From Oscillospiraceae bacterium (lineage in GTDB: Bacteria > Bacillota > Clostridia > Oscillospirales > Ruminococcaceae), in assembly GCA_017465665.1 (NCBI GenBank), contig JAFTVU010000017.1, positions 1 through 64,000 of the forward strand: DNA of 64,000 nucleotides. Reading direction: 5' to 3'. The notes beneath the pieces are model-generated. The model was given only the letters and a program-made list of their open reading frames with translations, ran no database searches and was not told the DNA's origin. This document shows positions 49,924-59,300 of this stretch, piece after piece (the stretch's first letter is position 1; the number at the start of each line of letters is the position of its first letter). Position numbers and translations under genes: made by a program.

Positions 49924-51123
49924 ATGACGAATGTTGAAGTGTGGCTATGGATACTTCTGGTTATGCTGCCGCATAACAGCAGGACTACAGAGCTTCTCAG
50001 CCGCTACCGCACAGGACTTGAAGCAGCTATAGCAATGCGTGACGGCAAGTGCGAGCTGTTGAATGCCGCGGAAAGACAGCGTGTTGAGCGTACCCGTACC
50101 CGTGAGGTAAAGGCACTTATCGCTCAGTGTGAGCATCTGGGAATACGCATGATCACACTGGATGATCCCGAATATCCGTCTCAGCTCAAGCGTATTGACG
50201 ATCCCCCTATCGTGCTTTTTGTAAAGGGCGATATTTCTCAATTGAACAGGATGCCTGCTGTTGCGGTCGTAGGACCTCGTGTACCCTCCGATTACGGTAT
50301 GCGTATCACAGATGTACTGTGCAATGAGCTTGCTGCAGGGGGAGTTGGTATAGTAAGCGGAATGGCTGTCGGCATCGACGCACAGGCTCACAGAAGCGCA
50401 GTGGAGAACGGCGGCTATACAGTGGGAGTAATGGGCTGCGGACTTGAAGTGAATTATCCTGCTGAAAACGAGCAGCTGAAAAAAGATGTGATAGCAAAGG
50501 GCGGTGCTCTTGTTTCGGAGCTGCTGCCTTACTCATCTGCCAGTGTGCCGTATTTCAGGAGGCGCAACAGGATAATTGCAGGGCTTTCATCCGCTTCTGT
50601 GGTGATAGAGGCTTCCGCAAAGAGCGGTGCGCTCGTTACTGCAGGTATGACTCGCACACAAGGAAAGCCTGTGTTCTGCGTTCCGCCGCATGATATAACG
50701 GACGGCAGCTTCAACGGCTCGGTTTCCTTGCTGAGAGAGTATGCACTGCCCTTGTTTGGGATATCTGATATATTCACAGAGCTTTCGCGAAGAAGTGCAG
50801 ACGGAGAGCATATCGTCCACATGGATAAGGTGAAGGAGCTTTCAAAGAAAAGTGTTGCTCCAAAACCTAAAAAGAGCGCCAAAGCCGTCCCAATGCTTGA
50901 GAGCACACATGAAGAACCGCGTGCCGTAGAATTTGTGGATGTATCTGAGCTCAGCCCTGAGGAAGCGGCAGTAATACTTCTGCTAAAAGAAAGACCGCTT
51001 ACCATGGATGAGATCATCGAAAAAAGCGGTAAGCGGCATGATGAGATATGTTCGATCATACTGGGACTTGAGCTGATGGATGCAGTGGAACGTCGTCAGG
51101 ACGGCACGTTTATTCTGCCTTGA
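49924..51123 (+). CDS. dprA: DNA-processing protein A (single-stranded DNA-binding, RecA loader)
   Basis: About 399 residues. The Rossmann-like DprA core is clear: PAVAVVGPRVPSDYGMRI, GIVSGMAVGIDAQAHRSAVENGG, YPAEN, SELLPYSSASVPYFRRRNRIIAGLSSASVVIEASAKSGALVTAGMTRTQGKPVFCVPP. A C-terminal winged-helix domain (about residues 330-399) is present. I start it at 49924, where AGGAGG lies 7 bases upstream; the frame extends back into the ABC-like gene. It protects incoming single-stranded DNA in transformation and is common even in species not known to be competent. Confidence 0.93.
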   Translation: MTNVEVWLWILLVMLPHNSRTTELLSRYRTGLEAAIAMRDGKCELLNAAERQRVERTRTREVKALIAQCEHLGIRMITLDDPEYPSQLKRIDDPPIVLFVKGDISQLNRMPAVAVVGPRVPSDYGMRITDVLCNELAAGGVGIVSGMAVGIDAQAHRSAVENGGYTVGVMGCGLEVNYPAENEQLKKDVIAKGGALVSELLPYSSASVPYFRRRNRIIAGLSSASVVIEASAKSGALVTAGMTRTQGKPVFCVPPHDITDGSFNGSVSLLREYALPLFGISDIFTELSRRSADGEHIVHMDKVKELSKKSVAPKPKKSAKAVPMLESTHEEPRAVEFVDVSELSPEEAAVILLLKERPLTMDEIIEKSGKRHDEICSIILGLELMDAVERRQDGTFILP

Positions 51124-51156
51124 TGAATAACCGAGGCAGCGAGTGAATATGCTGTA

Positions 51157-51360
51157 TCATATGGAAGCGAAATGATCCTCTATGATATCTGCTGCGTGTA
51201 CGGTCGAGACTTCAAGCTCGTTGAGTATCCTGAGGAAGTCTTCTGCTTCACTTTGAACCGAGGAGAAATCATGTACAATATACTCTCCGCATTTAAAACC
51301 GTATGCGGTATAATGTATGCCGTCCTCGTTCGTCAGTTCTTCGGTGATCATCTGCCACAT
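51157..51360 (-). CDS. DUF6514-family small protein
   Basis: The protein has 67 residues: HYTAYGFKCGEYIVHDFSSVQSEAEDFLRILNELEVSTVHAADIIEDHF. The pattern (Y-x-x-YGI, a D-hydrophobic-S core, then a C-terminal IIEDF-like end) matches DUF6514, a small Clostridia family of unknown function. GAGAGG precedes the start. It is convergent with dprA. Confidence 0.65.
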   Translation of the reverse strand: MWQMITEELTNEDGIHYTAYGFKCGEYIVHDFSSVQSEAEDFLRILNELEVSTVHAADIIEDHFASI

Positions 51361-51968
51361 AATAGTTGTATCCTCTCTTTTTTGTCTTGATTTGATACAT
51401 TTATTCTATCAGAAACTCTGTAAAATGTCTGTTAATATTCCGTTAAGAATTTGAAACAATGCCATCTTCTACATATCTGACAAAATTCACAATTACAAAA
51501 TGGATATTTTATGTGATGTATTACTGATTGTGTTAATTTTTCTTAACATCCGCTGTAGAATGGCTCTGTTAAAGGGTTTGTCCGTGGCGAAACGGCGGAA
51601 GAGGATGTTCAACAGTTTTTCACGGATTCAACATTGTTTTCAACCGCGAAAAATGAAAATAGTGGGATAACAATGCCGTTTTAGAGGGCGTCATGTTGAA
51701 AACCTCCCCAAAACAGTTAACATTTCAACGTTTTCAACAGCGTTATCAACATTTTTCCACGTTGAAAATGTTGAAAAAATTTTGCATGAAGCACACGAAA
51801 AAACTTGCATTTTGCTGACTGCAGAATGCCGCTTTGCAGCGATTTTCTTTTGTGAAAATGCAACAAATACAAACGTGAAAAACATACATTTTGCCATCTT
51901 GACAGCCGTTTTTTGCTCTGCTATGCGCTTTTTATACACTCTTAAACTAATTTTGTGACGATAAATGA
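51361..51968. other. 608-base non-coding stretch with clustered TTCAAC/GTTGAA motifs
   Basis: TTCAAC or GTTGAA occurs eight times between 51607 and 51775. An imperfect 16-base inverted repeat, TTTCAACGTTTTCAAC (51723-51738) against 51761-51776 (one mismatch), encloses TTATCAACATTTTTCCAC, which resembles DnaA-box sequence. The one long frame here (minus, to 52026) lacks family features and crosses a terminator, so I treat it as non-coding. Confidence 0.5.
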
Positions 51969-52005
51969 AAAACCTCCGAAAAGAATGTCCTTTTTCGGAG
52001 GTTTT
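51969..52005. terminator. bidirectional terminator after the NERD gene
   Basis: Perfect 14-base arms AAAACCTCCGAAAA and TTTTCGGAGGTTTT, at the 3' end of the minus-strand NERD gene. Confidence 0.88.
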
Positions 52006-52022
52006 AGTATTATCGGGGCATA

Positions 52023-52763
52023 TCATGCATCCTCGGAGGCAGTTTTGAGTATTTCGGCGATCTTCTGCATACGGGACATTGAAAGAGTTTCTCCGCCCTT
52101 GTATTCATCAAGGAAATTCATCAGCTCAGCGTCGCTTGAACAGAGGTAGTCATTTTCTCTCAGCGAAAGCCTGAGCTTTACGTTGGGCGAGGAAAAATAC
52201 AGAACTGTATCGATCCAGACGTCTTCGCCCGCAGCACTGAGGATACTCTTAACGATATCACGCTGTCTTCGCATCTGCTTGATGGGGTTGTCCATTTCCT
52301 GTGTGGTGGTCTTGCCGTCGCGGTAGAATTTGCGCTGAGTCCATTTATCGGACTTCCAGTTGCCTGAGATTGTTCCCGAGTGGTTCTTGACTTCTACTAT
52401 AATAATACCGCTGTGGCTGATTATAAGCAGGTCAAGCTCTGAGCGGCCTCTCTTATACCGAACAGGAAGATTGCGGAATATGATGTTGTTTCCTTTTAGC
52501 TTTTTGGCTGCGCGGTACAGCTGCTTTTCGCCTTTTACGCCCGAATACAGTACATTGTATTTGTGTGCGAGGATAGAGTAGGTTACGTTGCAGGCAAATA
52601 TCAGCAGTATGAACACCGCTGCAAGAATAGTGGTGTTATACAGCTTGAACATTACGAATGCGATGAGAAGCAGCACGGGCATAACGCCTGTGATGACCTG
52701 AGCGACAAACAGCGCAATTACCTTATGATTATTGGTATTGCGTCCACGGATGACTTTATTCAT
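52023..52763 (-). CDS. NERD-domain (nuclease-related) membrane protein
   Basis: The protein has 246 residues. There are two membrane spans at about residues 15-40 and 44-66 (VIALFVAQVITGVMPVLLLIAFV and TILAAVFILLIFACNVTYSIL), then a NERD domain whose catalytic-type residues are visible in RSELDLLIISHSGIIIVEVKNHSG (Asp and Glu-x-Lys). NERD domains are restriction-endonuclease-like folds of largely unknown role. It is followed on the same strand by a terminator and preceded by ychF 46 bases away. Confidence 0.85.
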   Translation of the reverse strand: MNKVIRGRNTNNHKVIALFVAQVITGVMPVLLLIAFVMFKLYNTTILAAVFILLIFACNVTYSILAHKYNVLYSGVKGEKQLYRAAKKLKGNNIIFRNLPVRYKRGRSELDLLIISHSGIIIVEVKNHSGTISGNWKSDKWTQRKFYRDGKTTTQEMDNPIKQMRRQRDIVKSILSAAGEDVWIDTVLYFSSPNVKLRLSLRENDYLCSSDAELMNFLDEYKGGETLSMSRMQKIAEILKTASEDA

Positions 52764-52809
52764 TGGTTACCTCAGATATACTGCCGCTGAAGGGCAGTCG
52801 GGGCTGATG

Positions 52810-53904
52810 TTATACATTGAAACGGAACAGGGTAACATCTCCGTCTTTCATTACATATTCCTTGCCTTCAAGACGTACCAGACCCTTTTCCTTTGCACCT
52901 GCCATGCCTCCACAGGCAACAAGGTCGTCAAATGCTACGATCTCAGCACGGATAAAGCCTTTTTCAAAATCGGTGTGGATCTTACCCGCAGCCTGCGGCG
53001 CCTTTGTGCCGTTGGTGATCGTCCATGCGCGTACCTCCTGGGGGCCTGCGGTGAGGTAGGAAATAAGACCAAGCAGACGGTAGCCTGTCTTGATTATTCT
53101 TGCAAGGCCGGATTGCTCCAGATTGAGGTCGGAAAGGAACATAGCCTTATCCTCATCGTCCATATCGGATATCTCAGCTTCTATCTGCGCGCAGATAGGG
53201 AGGACTTCAGCGTGCTCCTCCTCTGCGATGGCACAGACTGCTTTGTATTCCTTATTGTTATTGATATCGCCTGTGAAATCCGCCTCGGAAAGATTTGCCG
53301 CGTAGATGACAGGCTTGTTGGAAAGCAGCGGAGATGTCTTGATGATATCGCGCTCGTCATCGCTGTAATCATAGCTGCGTGCGGATTTGCCGTTGCTGAG
53401 GTGCTCGATGAGGGATTCTAAGAAGTCTACCTCTTTCTGCAGACTCTTATCGCCCTTCATGAGCTTTTTGGTGCGGTCAAGACGACGTTCAAGTATCTCG
53501 ATATCGGAGAAGATGAGTTCAAGATTAATGGTCTCGATATCGCGTGCAGCGCCGATGCTGCCGTCAACATGGATGATGTTGTCGTCATTGAAGCAGCGTA
53601 CAACGTGAACGATAGCGTCTACCTCGCGGATGTTGGAAAGAAACTTGTTTCCGAGACCCTCGCCCTTGGATGCGCCCTTTACAAGGCCTGCGATATCCAC
53701 GAACTCCAGCGTTGCGGGAGTGAACTTTTCGGGATTATACATCTTTGCGAGAACGTCAAGACGCTCATCGGGAACGGATACGATGCCCACATTTGGTTCT
53801 ATCGTGCAGAACGGATAGTTCGCGGATTCTGCACCTGCGTTTGTCAGTGCATTAAAAAGTGTGCTCTTGCCGACATTCGGCAGACCTACCATGCCTAATT
53901 TCAT
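52810..53904 (-). CDS. ychF: OBG-type ATPase/GTPase YchF
   Basis: The protein has 364 residues. Conserved G-motifs: GLPNVGKSTLFNALTNAGAESANYPFCTIEPNVGIV, DIAGLVKGASKGEGLGNKFL, VIYAANLSEAD (diverged G4) and the C-terminal TGS domain (LIRLEGKEYVMKDGD-like). It binds ATP more than GTP and is associated with ribosome or stress functions. GGAAGAGG precedes the start. Confidence 0.97.
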   Translation of the reverse strand: MKLGMVGLPNVGKSTLFNALTNAGAESANYPFCTIEPNVGIVSVPDERLDVLAKMYNPEKFTPATLEFVDIAGLVKGASKGEGLGNKFLSNIREVDAIVHVVRCFNDDNIIHVDGSIGAARDIETINLELIFSDIEILERRLDRTKKLMKGDKSLQKEVDFLESLIEHLSNGKSARSYDYSDDERDIIKTSPLLSNKPVIYAANLSEADFTGDINNNKEYKAVCAIAEEEHAEVLPICAQIEAEISDMDDEDKAMFLSDLNLEQSGLARIIKTGYRLLGLISYLTAGPQEVRAWTITNGTKAPQAAGKIHTDFEKGFIRAEIVAFDDLVACGGMAGAKEKGLVRLEGKEYVMKDGDVTLFRFNV

Positions 53905-54139
53905 TTCAAAACCTCTTCCTTTTATTATAAGTATAATTTAACATTATATATTCTAGCATCTTTTGATGTTTTTTTCAAGCCCTATTTACTATGCTTATAC
54001 AAGCGTCTGTGAAGTAATCGTTTTCTTGCCGTTTAATTAACAGACGCACCTAAAAAATCGCCTAAATTAGGTAAATTTAATCTTTTAGTCTGTGCGATAT
54101 TGCACAAAAAACATCTGTGAATACTGTATGAAATAAATA
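53905..54139. other. gap without a gene
   Basis: Contains an 8-base inverted pair GCGTCTGT/ACAGACGC about 31 bases apart and two CCTAAA copies, but no ORF or clear regulatory structure. Confidence 0.4.
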
Positions 54140-54168
54140 TTGCAATTGTCGCAGAATTACGGTATAAT
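54140..54168 (+). promoter_or_regulatory. promoter of the solute-binding protein gene
   Basis: TTGCAA (54140-54145), 17-base spacer, TATAAT (54163-54168), about 70 bases before the start. Confidence 0.7.
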
Positions 54169-54236
54169 AGATATTGACCTAATCGGATCTATATTCGAGT
54201 AACACAAAAACTAAAATTACTTTATGGAGGTACACC

Positions 54237-55745
54237 ATGAGAAAACTCAAGGCAATCTTCTCCGGTATGCTGGCAGCAGCTACTATCCTCTCCCTCACAG
54301 GCTGTGATGAGAGCGGTACAGTTTCCGGCAACGCTTCCGGAGCAGGCCCCGGAGTAACAAGCAACGTTGCTCCCCAGACAAGTGCAACAACAACCACATT
54401 CGCTGAGAACAGCGGCGTTAACAGCGCTGTTGACGCTATCGATGTTACTACACTTGACAACCCCGATCTCGAAGTTACAGACAGAATCGAGTGGATGGCT
54501 TGGTGGGATATCGATGAGACAACTCCCGCTGCTATTCTGTTCAAGAATACATACGGCGTTCCTACAACAGGTAAGGATCCCGAGCGTGACGGCAGAATCT
54601 TCGACTACACTGTAGTATCCTACGGCGAGCGTTATGACAAGCTGGCTACAGCTATTTCTTCCGGTGATTCTCCCGACTTCTTCCCCTTTGAGATCCTCGA
54701 CTTCCCCTACGGCGTTCTGAAGGGCAGATACCAGCCTATCGACGAGGTAGTTAACCTTGATAACGGTAAGTGGGACGGCGCTAAGGATATGATGGAGCAG
54801 TTCAAGCTCGGCGGCAGATACTATGCTGCATTCTATGAGATCTCCCTCAACAACGTTATGTACTATCGTACAAGCGTTATCGACGGCGCAGGTCTGGATG
54901 ATCCCAGAACTCTGTTTGAGAACGGCGAGTGGACATGGGATACATTCCTTGATATGTCCCGTGCATTCCAGAACAGCGGTGAGGGCAAGTACTGCCTCGA
55001 CGGTTACAATCCCGAGAACGATCTGATGATCTCCACAGGTACTCCTATGATCGGTAACGTTGACGGTATTATCGTTAATAACCTGCACGATCCTAACGTT
55101 GAGCGCGCAGAGGAAAATATGCTGACAGTTCTCCAGAGAGAGAATCTGCGTTACCCCAGACATGAGCTGAACAGCTGGAACGTTAACCCCATGGCTTGGG
55201 CTAAGGGTGACATCCTGTTCTACGCTGACGGCGGTACATGGGTATATGAGTCCACACTCGGCAAGTACAAGGATAGATTTGCTTGGGCTGACGATGAAGT
55301 TAAGTGCGTTCCTTTCCCCAGAGATCCTCAGGCTGACGCTCACTATGTAGTAGCTAAGCAGGATGCTATGATGTGGGTAAAGGGCTCTGACAATGCTGCA
55401 GGTGTTGCTGCATGGCTGGATTGCTCCGTAACAGCAGCTCAGGATCCCTCCGTAAGAGAGGCTGCTAAGGCTCAGCAGAAGGAGAACTACGGCTGGTCTG
55501 ATTACAACCTCGACGCTTACTACAGCTGGACAGACCTCAACACAACTCCTCTGACTCCTATCTTCGACTTCAAGGGCGGTCTTGGTGAGGTTTCCGATGG
55601 TTCCGCTACAGAGAACCCCATCCAGTCTCTGACTAACCTGGTTTACCTGACAGGTGACCAGTCCTACACTCAGCTGCGTGAGCAGCACGAGCCCGCTATC
55701 CAGCAGGCTATCGATGAGATCAACGAGTACATCGCTAAGCTGTAA
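54237..55745 (+). CDS. extracellular solute-binding lipoprotein, family 1 type
   Basis: The protein has 502 residues. A lipobox TGC at about residue 23 (LSLTGC) follows a signal peptide, then a Ser/Thr/Ala-rich spacer and a type 1 solute-binding protein fold. It resembles sugar-binding lipoproteins of ABC importers (MAWWDIDETTPAAILFKNTYG, YDKLATAISSGDSPDFFPFEIL, WTWDTFLDMSRAF, VAAWLDCSV). No permease or ATPase gene is next to it. The codon choice is strikingly biased (many GCT, AAC, CTC, GGC), pointing to very high expression. Confidence 0.87.
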   Translation: MRKLKAIFSGMLAAATILSLTGCDESGTVSGNASGAGPGVTSNVAPQTSATTTTFAENSGVNSAVDAIDVTTLDNPDLEVTDRIEWMAWWDIDETTPAAILFKNTYGVPTTGKDPERDGRIFDYTVVSYGERYDKLATAISSGDSPDFFPFEILDFPYGVLKGRYQPIDEVVNLDNGKWDGAKDMMEQFKLGGRYYAAFYEISLNNVMYYRTSVIDGAGLDDPRTLFENGEWTWDTFLDMSRAFQNSGEGKYCLDGYNPENDLMISTGTPMIGNVDGIIVNNLHDPNVERAEENMLTVLQRENLRYPRHELNSWNVNPMAWAKGDILFYADGGTWVYESTLGKYKDRFAWADDEVKCVPFPRDPQADAHYVVAKQDAMMWVKGSDNAAGVAAWLDCSVTAAQDPSVREAAKAQQKENYGWSDYNLDAYYSWTDLNTTPLTPIFDFKGGLGEVSDGSATENPIQSLTNLVYLTGDQSYTQLREQHEPAIQQAIDEINEYIAKL

Positions 55746-55764
55746 TTCATATCTCATATAACTC

Positions 55765-55790
55765 ATCCCCCATCCGCAAGGATGGGGGAT
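55765..55790 (+). terminator. terminator after the solute-binding protein gene
   Basis: 11-base arms ATCCCCCATCC and GGATGGGGGAT with a tight GCAA loop, followed by ATTTG. Confidence 0.9.
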
Positions 55791-55860
55791 ATTTGTATAG
55801 CAATAAAACACCTGAGAAGACAGATCATCCTCTCAGGTGTTGTGCTTTGGTGTTAAAAGG

Positions 55861-57747
55861 TTATTTCGCCATGATCTCACACAGCTTGTTTGTAAATTCA
55901 ACGGGGTTTTCTATAGGCATGCCCTCAATCAGCAGCGCCTGAGAATACAGTATCTCAGCGTAATCCGCAAGAGCGTCCTTGTTTGTTTCGTACAGAGACT
56001 TCAGCTTTGTAAAGATGGGGTGCTCTGCATTTATTTCCAGTATCTTCTGAGCCTTTGCAGCCTGTGACTGCTCATCGGGCATAGCGGAAAGGACCTTTTC
56101 CATCTCTACAGAGAGCATACCCTCGCTGGTGATGCAGACAGGATGCGTCTTCAGGCGCTGCGAGAGCTTTACAGCCTTTACCTTGCCGCCGAGCTTTTCT
56201 GTCATGAGCTCAAACAGCTCCTTGTTCTCCTCAGCGGCCTTTTTGATCTCTTCCTTTTCGGCTTCGGTCTCCAGACCAAGATCATCAGCAGATACAGACT
56301 TGAACTCCTTGCCGTTGAAATCGTGCATCATCTGTACGGTAAACTCGTCAACATGATCGGTGAAGTAAAGTATCTCATAGCCCTTGTCCTTGAGCAGCTC
56401 GGTCTGAGGCAGGCTCTCGATGCGCGCAACGGAGGAGCCGCTTGCAAAGTAGATGTACTTCTGATCCTCTTTCATACGGGAAACGTATTCCTCAAGAGTT
56501 ACATATCCGCCTGTGAAGCTGCTCTTGTACAGCAGCAGATCCTGCAGATTTTCCTTGTTTGCGCCGAAGCTCTCGTAGATGCCGTACTTGATCTGAGTGC
56601 CGAAAGCTTCCCAGAACTTCTCATACTTTTCTCGCTCGTTATTGCGTAGCTTCTTCAGCTCGTTGCGGATGGATTTTTCCAGGCTCTTTGCGATGAGCTT
56701 GAGCTGTCTGTCGTGCTGGAGCATTTCACGGGAGATGTTCAGCGAGAGATCCTCACTGTCCACCAGACCTCTTACAAAGCCGAAGTAATCGGGCAGCAGG
56801 TCGCCGCACTTATCCATTATCATAACGCCGCTGGAATACAGCTGCAGACCCTTTTCAAAGTTCTTGGAGTAGTAGTCGTAGGGAGCCTTTGCGGGGATGT
56901 ACATAAGGGCGGTGTAGGTAGCTGTACCCTCAGTCTTTGTGTGGATATGAGTGAGAGGCTCATCGTAATCGTAGTACTTGTCCTTATAGAAGCTGTTGTA
57001 ATCCTCGTCCTTGAGTTCGGTCTTGGATTTCTTCCAGATGGGAGTCATGCTGTTGAGGGTCTCGGTTACGATCTCCTTTTCGTACTCGTTTTCGCTTCCC
57101 TCCTTGAGCTTCTCGTGCTCGCTGTCCATAAGGATAGGATAACGGATATAATCGGAATACTTTCTGATAAGGGACTTTATCTTGTAGGGCTGGAGGAATT
57201 CGTCATAATTTTCCTCTTCTGCGTTGTCCTTGATCTCAAGGATTATCTGTGTGCCGTGAGCGTCCTTGTTGGCTTCCTGGATAGTGTAGCCGTCAACGCC
57301 CTCGCTCTGCCACATGAATGCCTCATCGCTGCCGTATGCCTTTGAGATGACAGTGACTTTCTTTGCTACCATGAAAGCGGAGTAGAAGCCTACGCCGAAC
57401 TGACCGATGATATCCACATCCTCGGTCTTTTCGTTCTCGGTCTTGAATGCGAGAGAGCCGCTCTTTGCGATAGTGCCGAGGTTGTTTTCCAGCTCCTCCT
57501 TGGTCATGCCGATACCGTTATCGGTGATGATGAGCTTTCTGTCCTCCTTGTCCGCTTCTATGCGGATAGCCATATCGGAACGCGTAAGACCGATGTTCTC
57601 GCTCATGGATTTGAAATACAGCTTGTCCATAGCGTCGCTGGCGTTGGAGATGAGCTCACGCAGGAAGATTTCCTTGTGGGTATAGATAGAATTGATCATC
57701 ATCTCAAGCAGGCGCTTGGATTCAGCCTTGAATTGTTTTGTTCTCAT
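55861..57747 (-). CDS. htpG: Hsp90-family chaperone HtpG
   Basis: The protein has 628 residues. The N-terminal GHKL ATPase shows [24 protein letters not shown] and [11 protein letters not shown], then the middle and C-terminal dimerisation domains. It lacks the C-terminal MEEVD of eukaryotic Hsp90, as expected. Control by HrcA is indicated by a perfect CIRCE element just upstream. Confidence 0.98.
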   Translation of the reverse strand: MRTKQFKAESKRLLEMMINSIYTHKEIFLRELISNASDAMDKLYFKSMSENIGLTRSDMAIRIEADKEDRKLIITDNGIGMTKEELENNLGTIAKSGSLAFKTENEKTEDVDIIGQFGVGFYSAFMVAKKVTVISKAYGSDEAFMWQSEGVDGYTIQEANKDAHGTQIILEIKDNAEEENYDEFLQPYKIKSLIRKYSDYIRYPILMDSEHEKLKEGSENEYEKEIVTETLNSMTPIWKKSKTELKDEDYNSFYKDKYYDYDEPLTHIHTKTEGTATYTALMYIPAKAPYDYYSKNFEKGLQLYSSGVMIMDKCGDLLPDYFGFVRGLVDSEDLSLNISREMLQHDRQLKLIAKSLEKSIRNELKKLRNNEREKYEKFWEAFGTQIKYGIYESFGANKENLQDLLLYKSSFTGGYVTLEEYVSRMKEDQKYIYFASGSSVARIESLPQTELLKDKGYEILYFTDHVDEFTVQMMHDFNGKEFKSVSADDLGLETEAEKEEIKKAAEENKELFELMTEKLGGKVKAVKLSQRLKTHPVCITSEGMLSVEMEKVLSAMPDEQSQAAKAQKILEINAEHPIFTKLKSLYETNKDALADYAEILYSQALLIEGMPIENPVEFTNKLCEIMAK

Positions 57748-57806
57748 TGAAATCAGCTCCTTGATGTTCTTTATTTCGCGGTTTTAAGCCGTGTTGTTTG
57801 ATCTTT

Positions 57807-57833
57807 TTAGCACTCTCTGAATAAGAGTGCTAA
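57807..57833. promoter_or_regulatory. CIRCE element (HrcA operator)
   Basis: Perfect TTAGCACTC-N9-GAGTGCTAA, exactly the CIRCE consensus, between the htpG promoter and its start codon. Confidence 0.97.
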
Positions 57834-57837
57834 AACT

Positions 57838-57865
57838 ATTATATCACGTTTTCGTGAAAAATCAA
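57838..57865 (-). promoter_or_regulatory. promoter of htpG
   Basis: On the minus strand TTGATT (57865-57860), 16-base spacer and TATAAT (57843-57838), directly upstream of CIRCE. Confidence 0.7.
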
Positions 57866-57957
57866 GGGGTTATATTGAAATTTAAGTGAAAAAGTAGTAT
57901 AATTATGCTGCATAATATAGATATTAAAATATACCATAACGCGAAAGGACAAAAGAA

Positions 57958-58923
57958 ATGGATTCCGCACTTATCATCGCATTCCAGGCAGCGGTAATGT
58001 TTATACTGCTGTTCGTGGGTTATTTCCTGTACAAAGCTAAAATGATGTCTGATGATACTACAAGGCAGATATCTTCCATAGTGCTTACAGTGGTAAATCC
58101 CGTTATAATCTTCAATTCCTATATGATAGATTTCAATACTGAGCTGCTGGCAGGACTTGGTATTGCTCTGCTGCTGAGCCTTGCGGCACATATCGTGCTG
58201 ATACTTGCCGCAAACATTGCCGTACGCAAGGGCAGAGCCAATTATGAGATAGACCGCTTTGCAATGATATACTGCAACTGCGGCTTTATGGGAATACCGC
58301 TCATCGATGCTACCTTTGGCAGCGAGGGTGTGTTCTATCTCACCAGCTTCATTACCATGTTCAATCTGTTCATGTGGACTCACGGCACTCTGCTCATGAG
58401 CGGTCAGAAGACACAGAGCTTCAGAGATACCGCAAAAGCATTCGGAAAGGTGCTGCTCTCCCCTGCGATACTGGCTATATTTATAGGTCTGGTGTTCTTT
58501 TTTACGGGGCTTCGTCTGCCATCCATCATTACTACACCGCTCGAATATATCGGAAGTATGAATACTCCGCTTGCAATGCTGGTATCGGGCGCGACTATCG
58601 CCAAGGCGGGACTTCTGCGTGGTTTTAAATGCGGCAGAAATTATTATATCCAGCTTATGAAGCTGCTTGTTGTTCCTGCGGTGCTTACGCTTGCATTCGT
58701 GCCTCTGGCAAAGCTCGGCGTTCCTATGATGCTGATAAATACCGTGCTCATTGCTGCTGCTGCGCCTACTGCGTCTGCGACTATAATGTTCTCCTACCGC
58801 CATGGCAGGGATGAGGACTATGCTTCGGGCCATTTTGCTTTATCCACCATCGCAAGTATGCTGACCATGCCGCTTATACTGATGCTCTCCGCTGTGTATG
58901 CGGGAATGCTGGGTGTGGCATAA
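57958..58923 (+). CDS. AEC (auxin efflux carrier)-family transporter
   Basis: The protein has 321 residues with about ten hydrophobic spans in two five-helix halves separated near residue 150, as in AEC/BASS-type transporters. Family motifs include YCNCGFMGIPL near residue 106 and the C-terminal PTASATIMF. AAAGGA precedes the start. The substrate (organic acid, amino acid or other metabolite) is not predictable. It is divergent from htpG. Confidence 0.9.
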   Translation: MDSALIIAFQAAVMFILLFVGYFLYKAKMMSDDTTRQISSIVLTVVNPVIIFNSYMIDFNTELLAGLGIALLLSLAAHIVLILAANIAVRKGRANYEIDRFAMIYCNCGFMGIPLIDATFGSEGVFYLTSFITMFNLFMWTHGTLLMSGQKTQSFRDTAKAFGKVLLSPAILAIFIGLVFFFTGLRLPSIITTPLEYIGSMNTPLAMLVSGATIAKAGLLRGFKCGRNYYIQLMKLLVVPAVLTLAFVPLAKLGVPMMLINTVLIAAAAPTASATIMFSYRHGRDEDYASGHFALSTIASMLTMPLILMLSAVYAGMLGVA

Positions 58924-58980
58924 CAGTGCGCTTGCACAAAATAGCTAATTTCAACAATAGAAATTTGGTTGTTTTGTGCG

Positions 58981-59009
58981 TTGAAAAAAGGCTTGTGAAA
59001 TGCTATAAT
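58981..59009 (+). promoter_or_regulatory. promoter of the candidate small RNA
   Basis: TTGAAA (58981-58986), 17-base spacer, TATAAT (59004-59009), in a gap with no following ORF until 59301. Confidence 0.7.
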
Positions 59010-59015
59010 TAAAGT

Positions 59016-59171
59016 GTAATAAATTTGCAAGACAGTATAGTAGCTGAATGGCTAACATACTTCTTAATATATTTTCCCCAATTATTTTGCCGTACATAAA
59101 CCGCTTTTCCCCAAGCGGACGGCGCATTGTTTGAGTTACCGCAGACACCCCCTTGTCTGCGGAATTTTTTT
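59016..59171 (+). ncRNA. candidate small RNA with C-rich loops
   Basis: A consensus-like promoter at 58981-59009 predicts a start near 59016, and a strong terminator ends at 59171, giving about 156 nt with no ORF that has a ribosome binding site. The terminator stem CCGCAGAC/GTCTGCGG has the loop ACCCCCTT. A second stem CCGCTT/AAGCGG (59101-59118) has the loop TTCCCC. A third stretch TTTTCCCC (59072-59079) is in A/T-rich, likely open sequence. Such C-rich loops pair with AGGGG/GGAGG ribosome binding sites in some Gram-positive sRNAs. The function is inferred from structure only. Confidence 0.55.
59139..59171 (+). terminator. intrinsic terminator of the candidate small RNA
   Basis: Arms CCGCAGAC (59139-59146) and GTCTGCGG (59155-59162) with an ACCCCCTT loop, followed by a T-run at 59165-59171. 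Confidence 0.9.
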
Positions 59172-59258
59172 ACCCTGTACGCCTCAGCAAAGCCATTTTT
59201 TCGCAGATGTAACATACTTTTGCGTTGATGTAAAGAACTTGTGCTGGACATTTTTCGC

Positions 59259-59268
59259 ACGATATCGT
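59259..59268. promoter_or_regulatory. palindrome ACGATATCGT upstream of the XRE gene
   Basis: Perfect 10-base palindrome about 33 bases before the XRE start, a plausible auto-operator. No clear -35/-10 pair could be fixed around it. Confidence 0.45.
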
Positions 59269-59300
59269 ACCATAGATATATCACGAAAAGGAGGTATATC

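Noticed and set aside
51691-52026. 111-codon minus-strand ORF
   Set aside because: It crosses a strong terminator and the TTCAAC motif cluster, and its composition looks like translated AT-rich non-coding DNA.
54222-55811. 529-codon minus-strand ORF opposite the solute-binding protein
   Set aside because: It is a by-product of the strong codon bias on the plus strand, with no recognisable domain.
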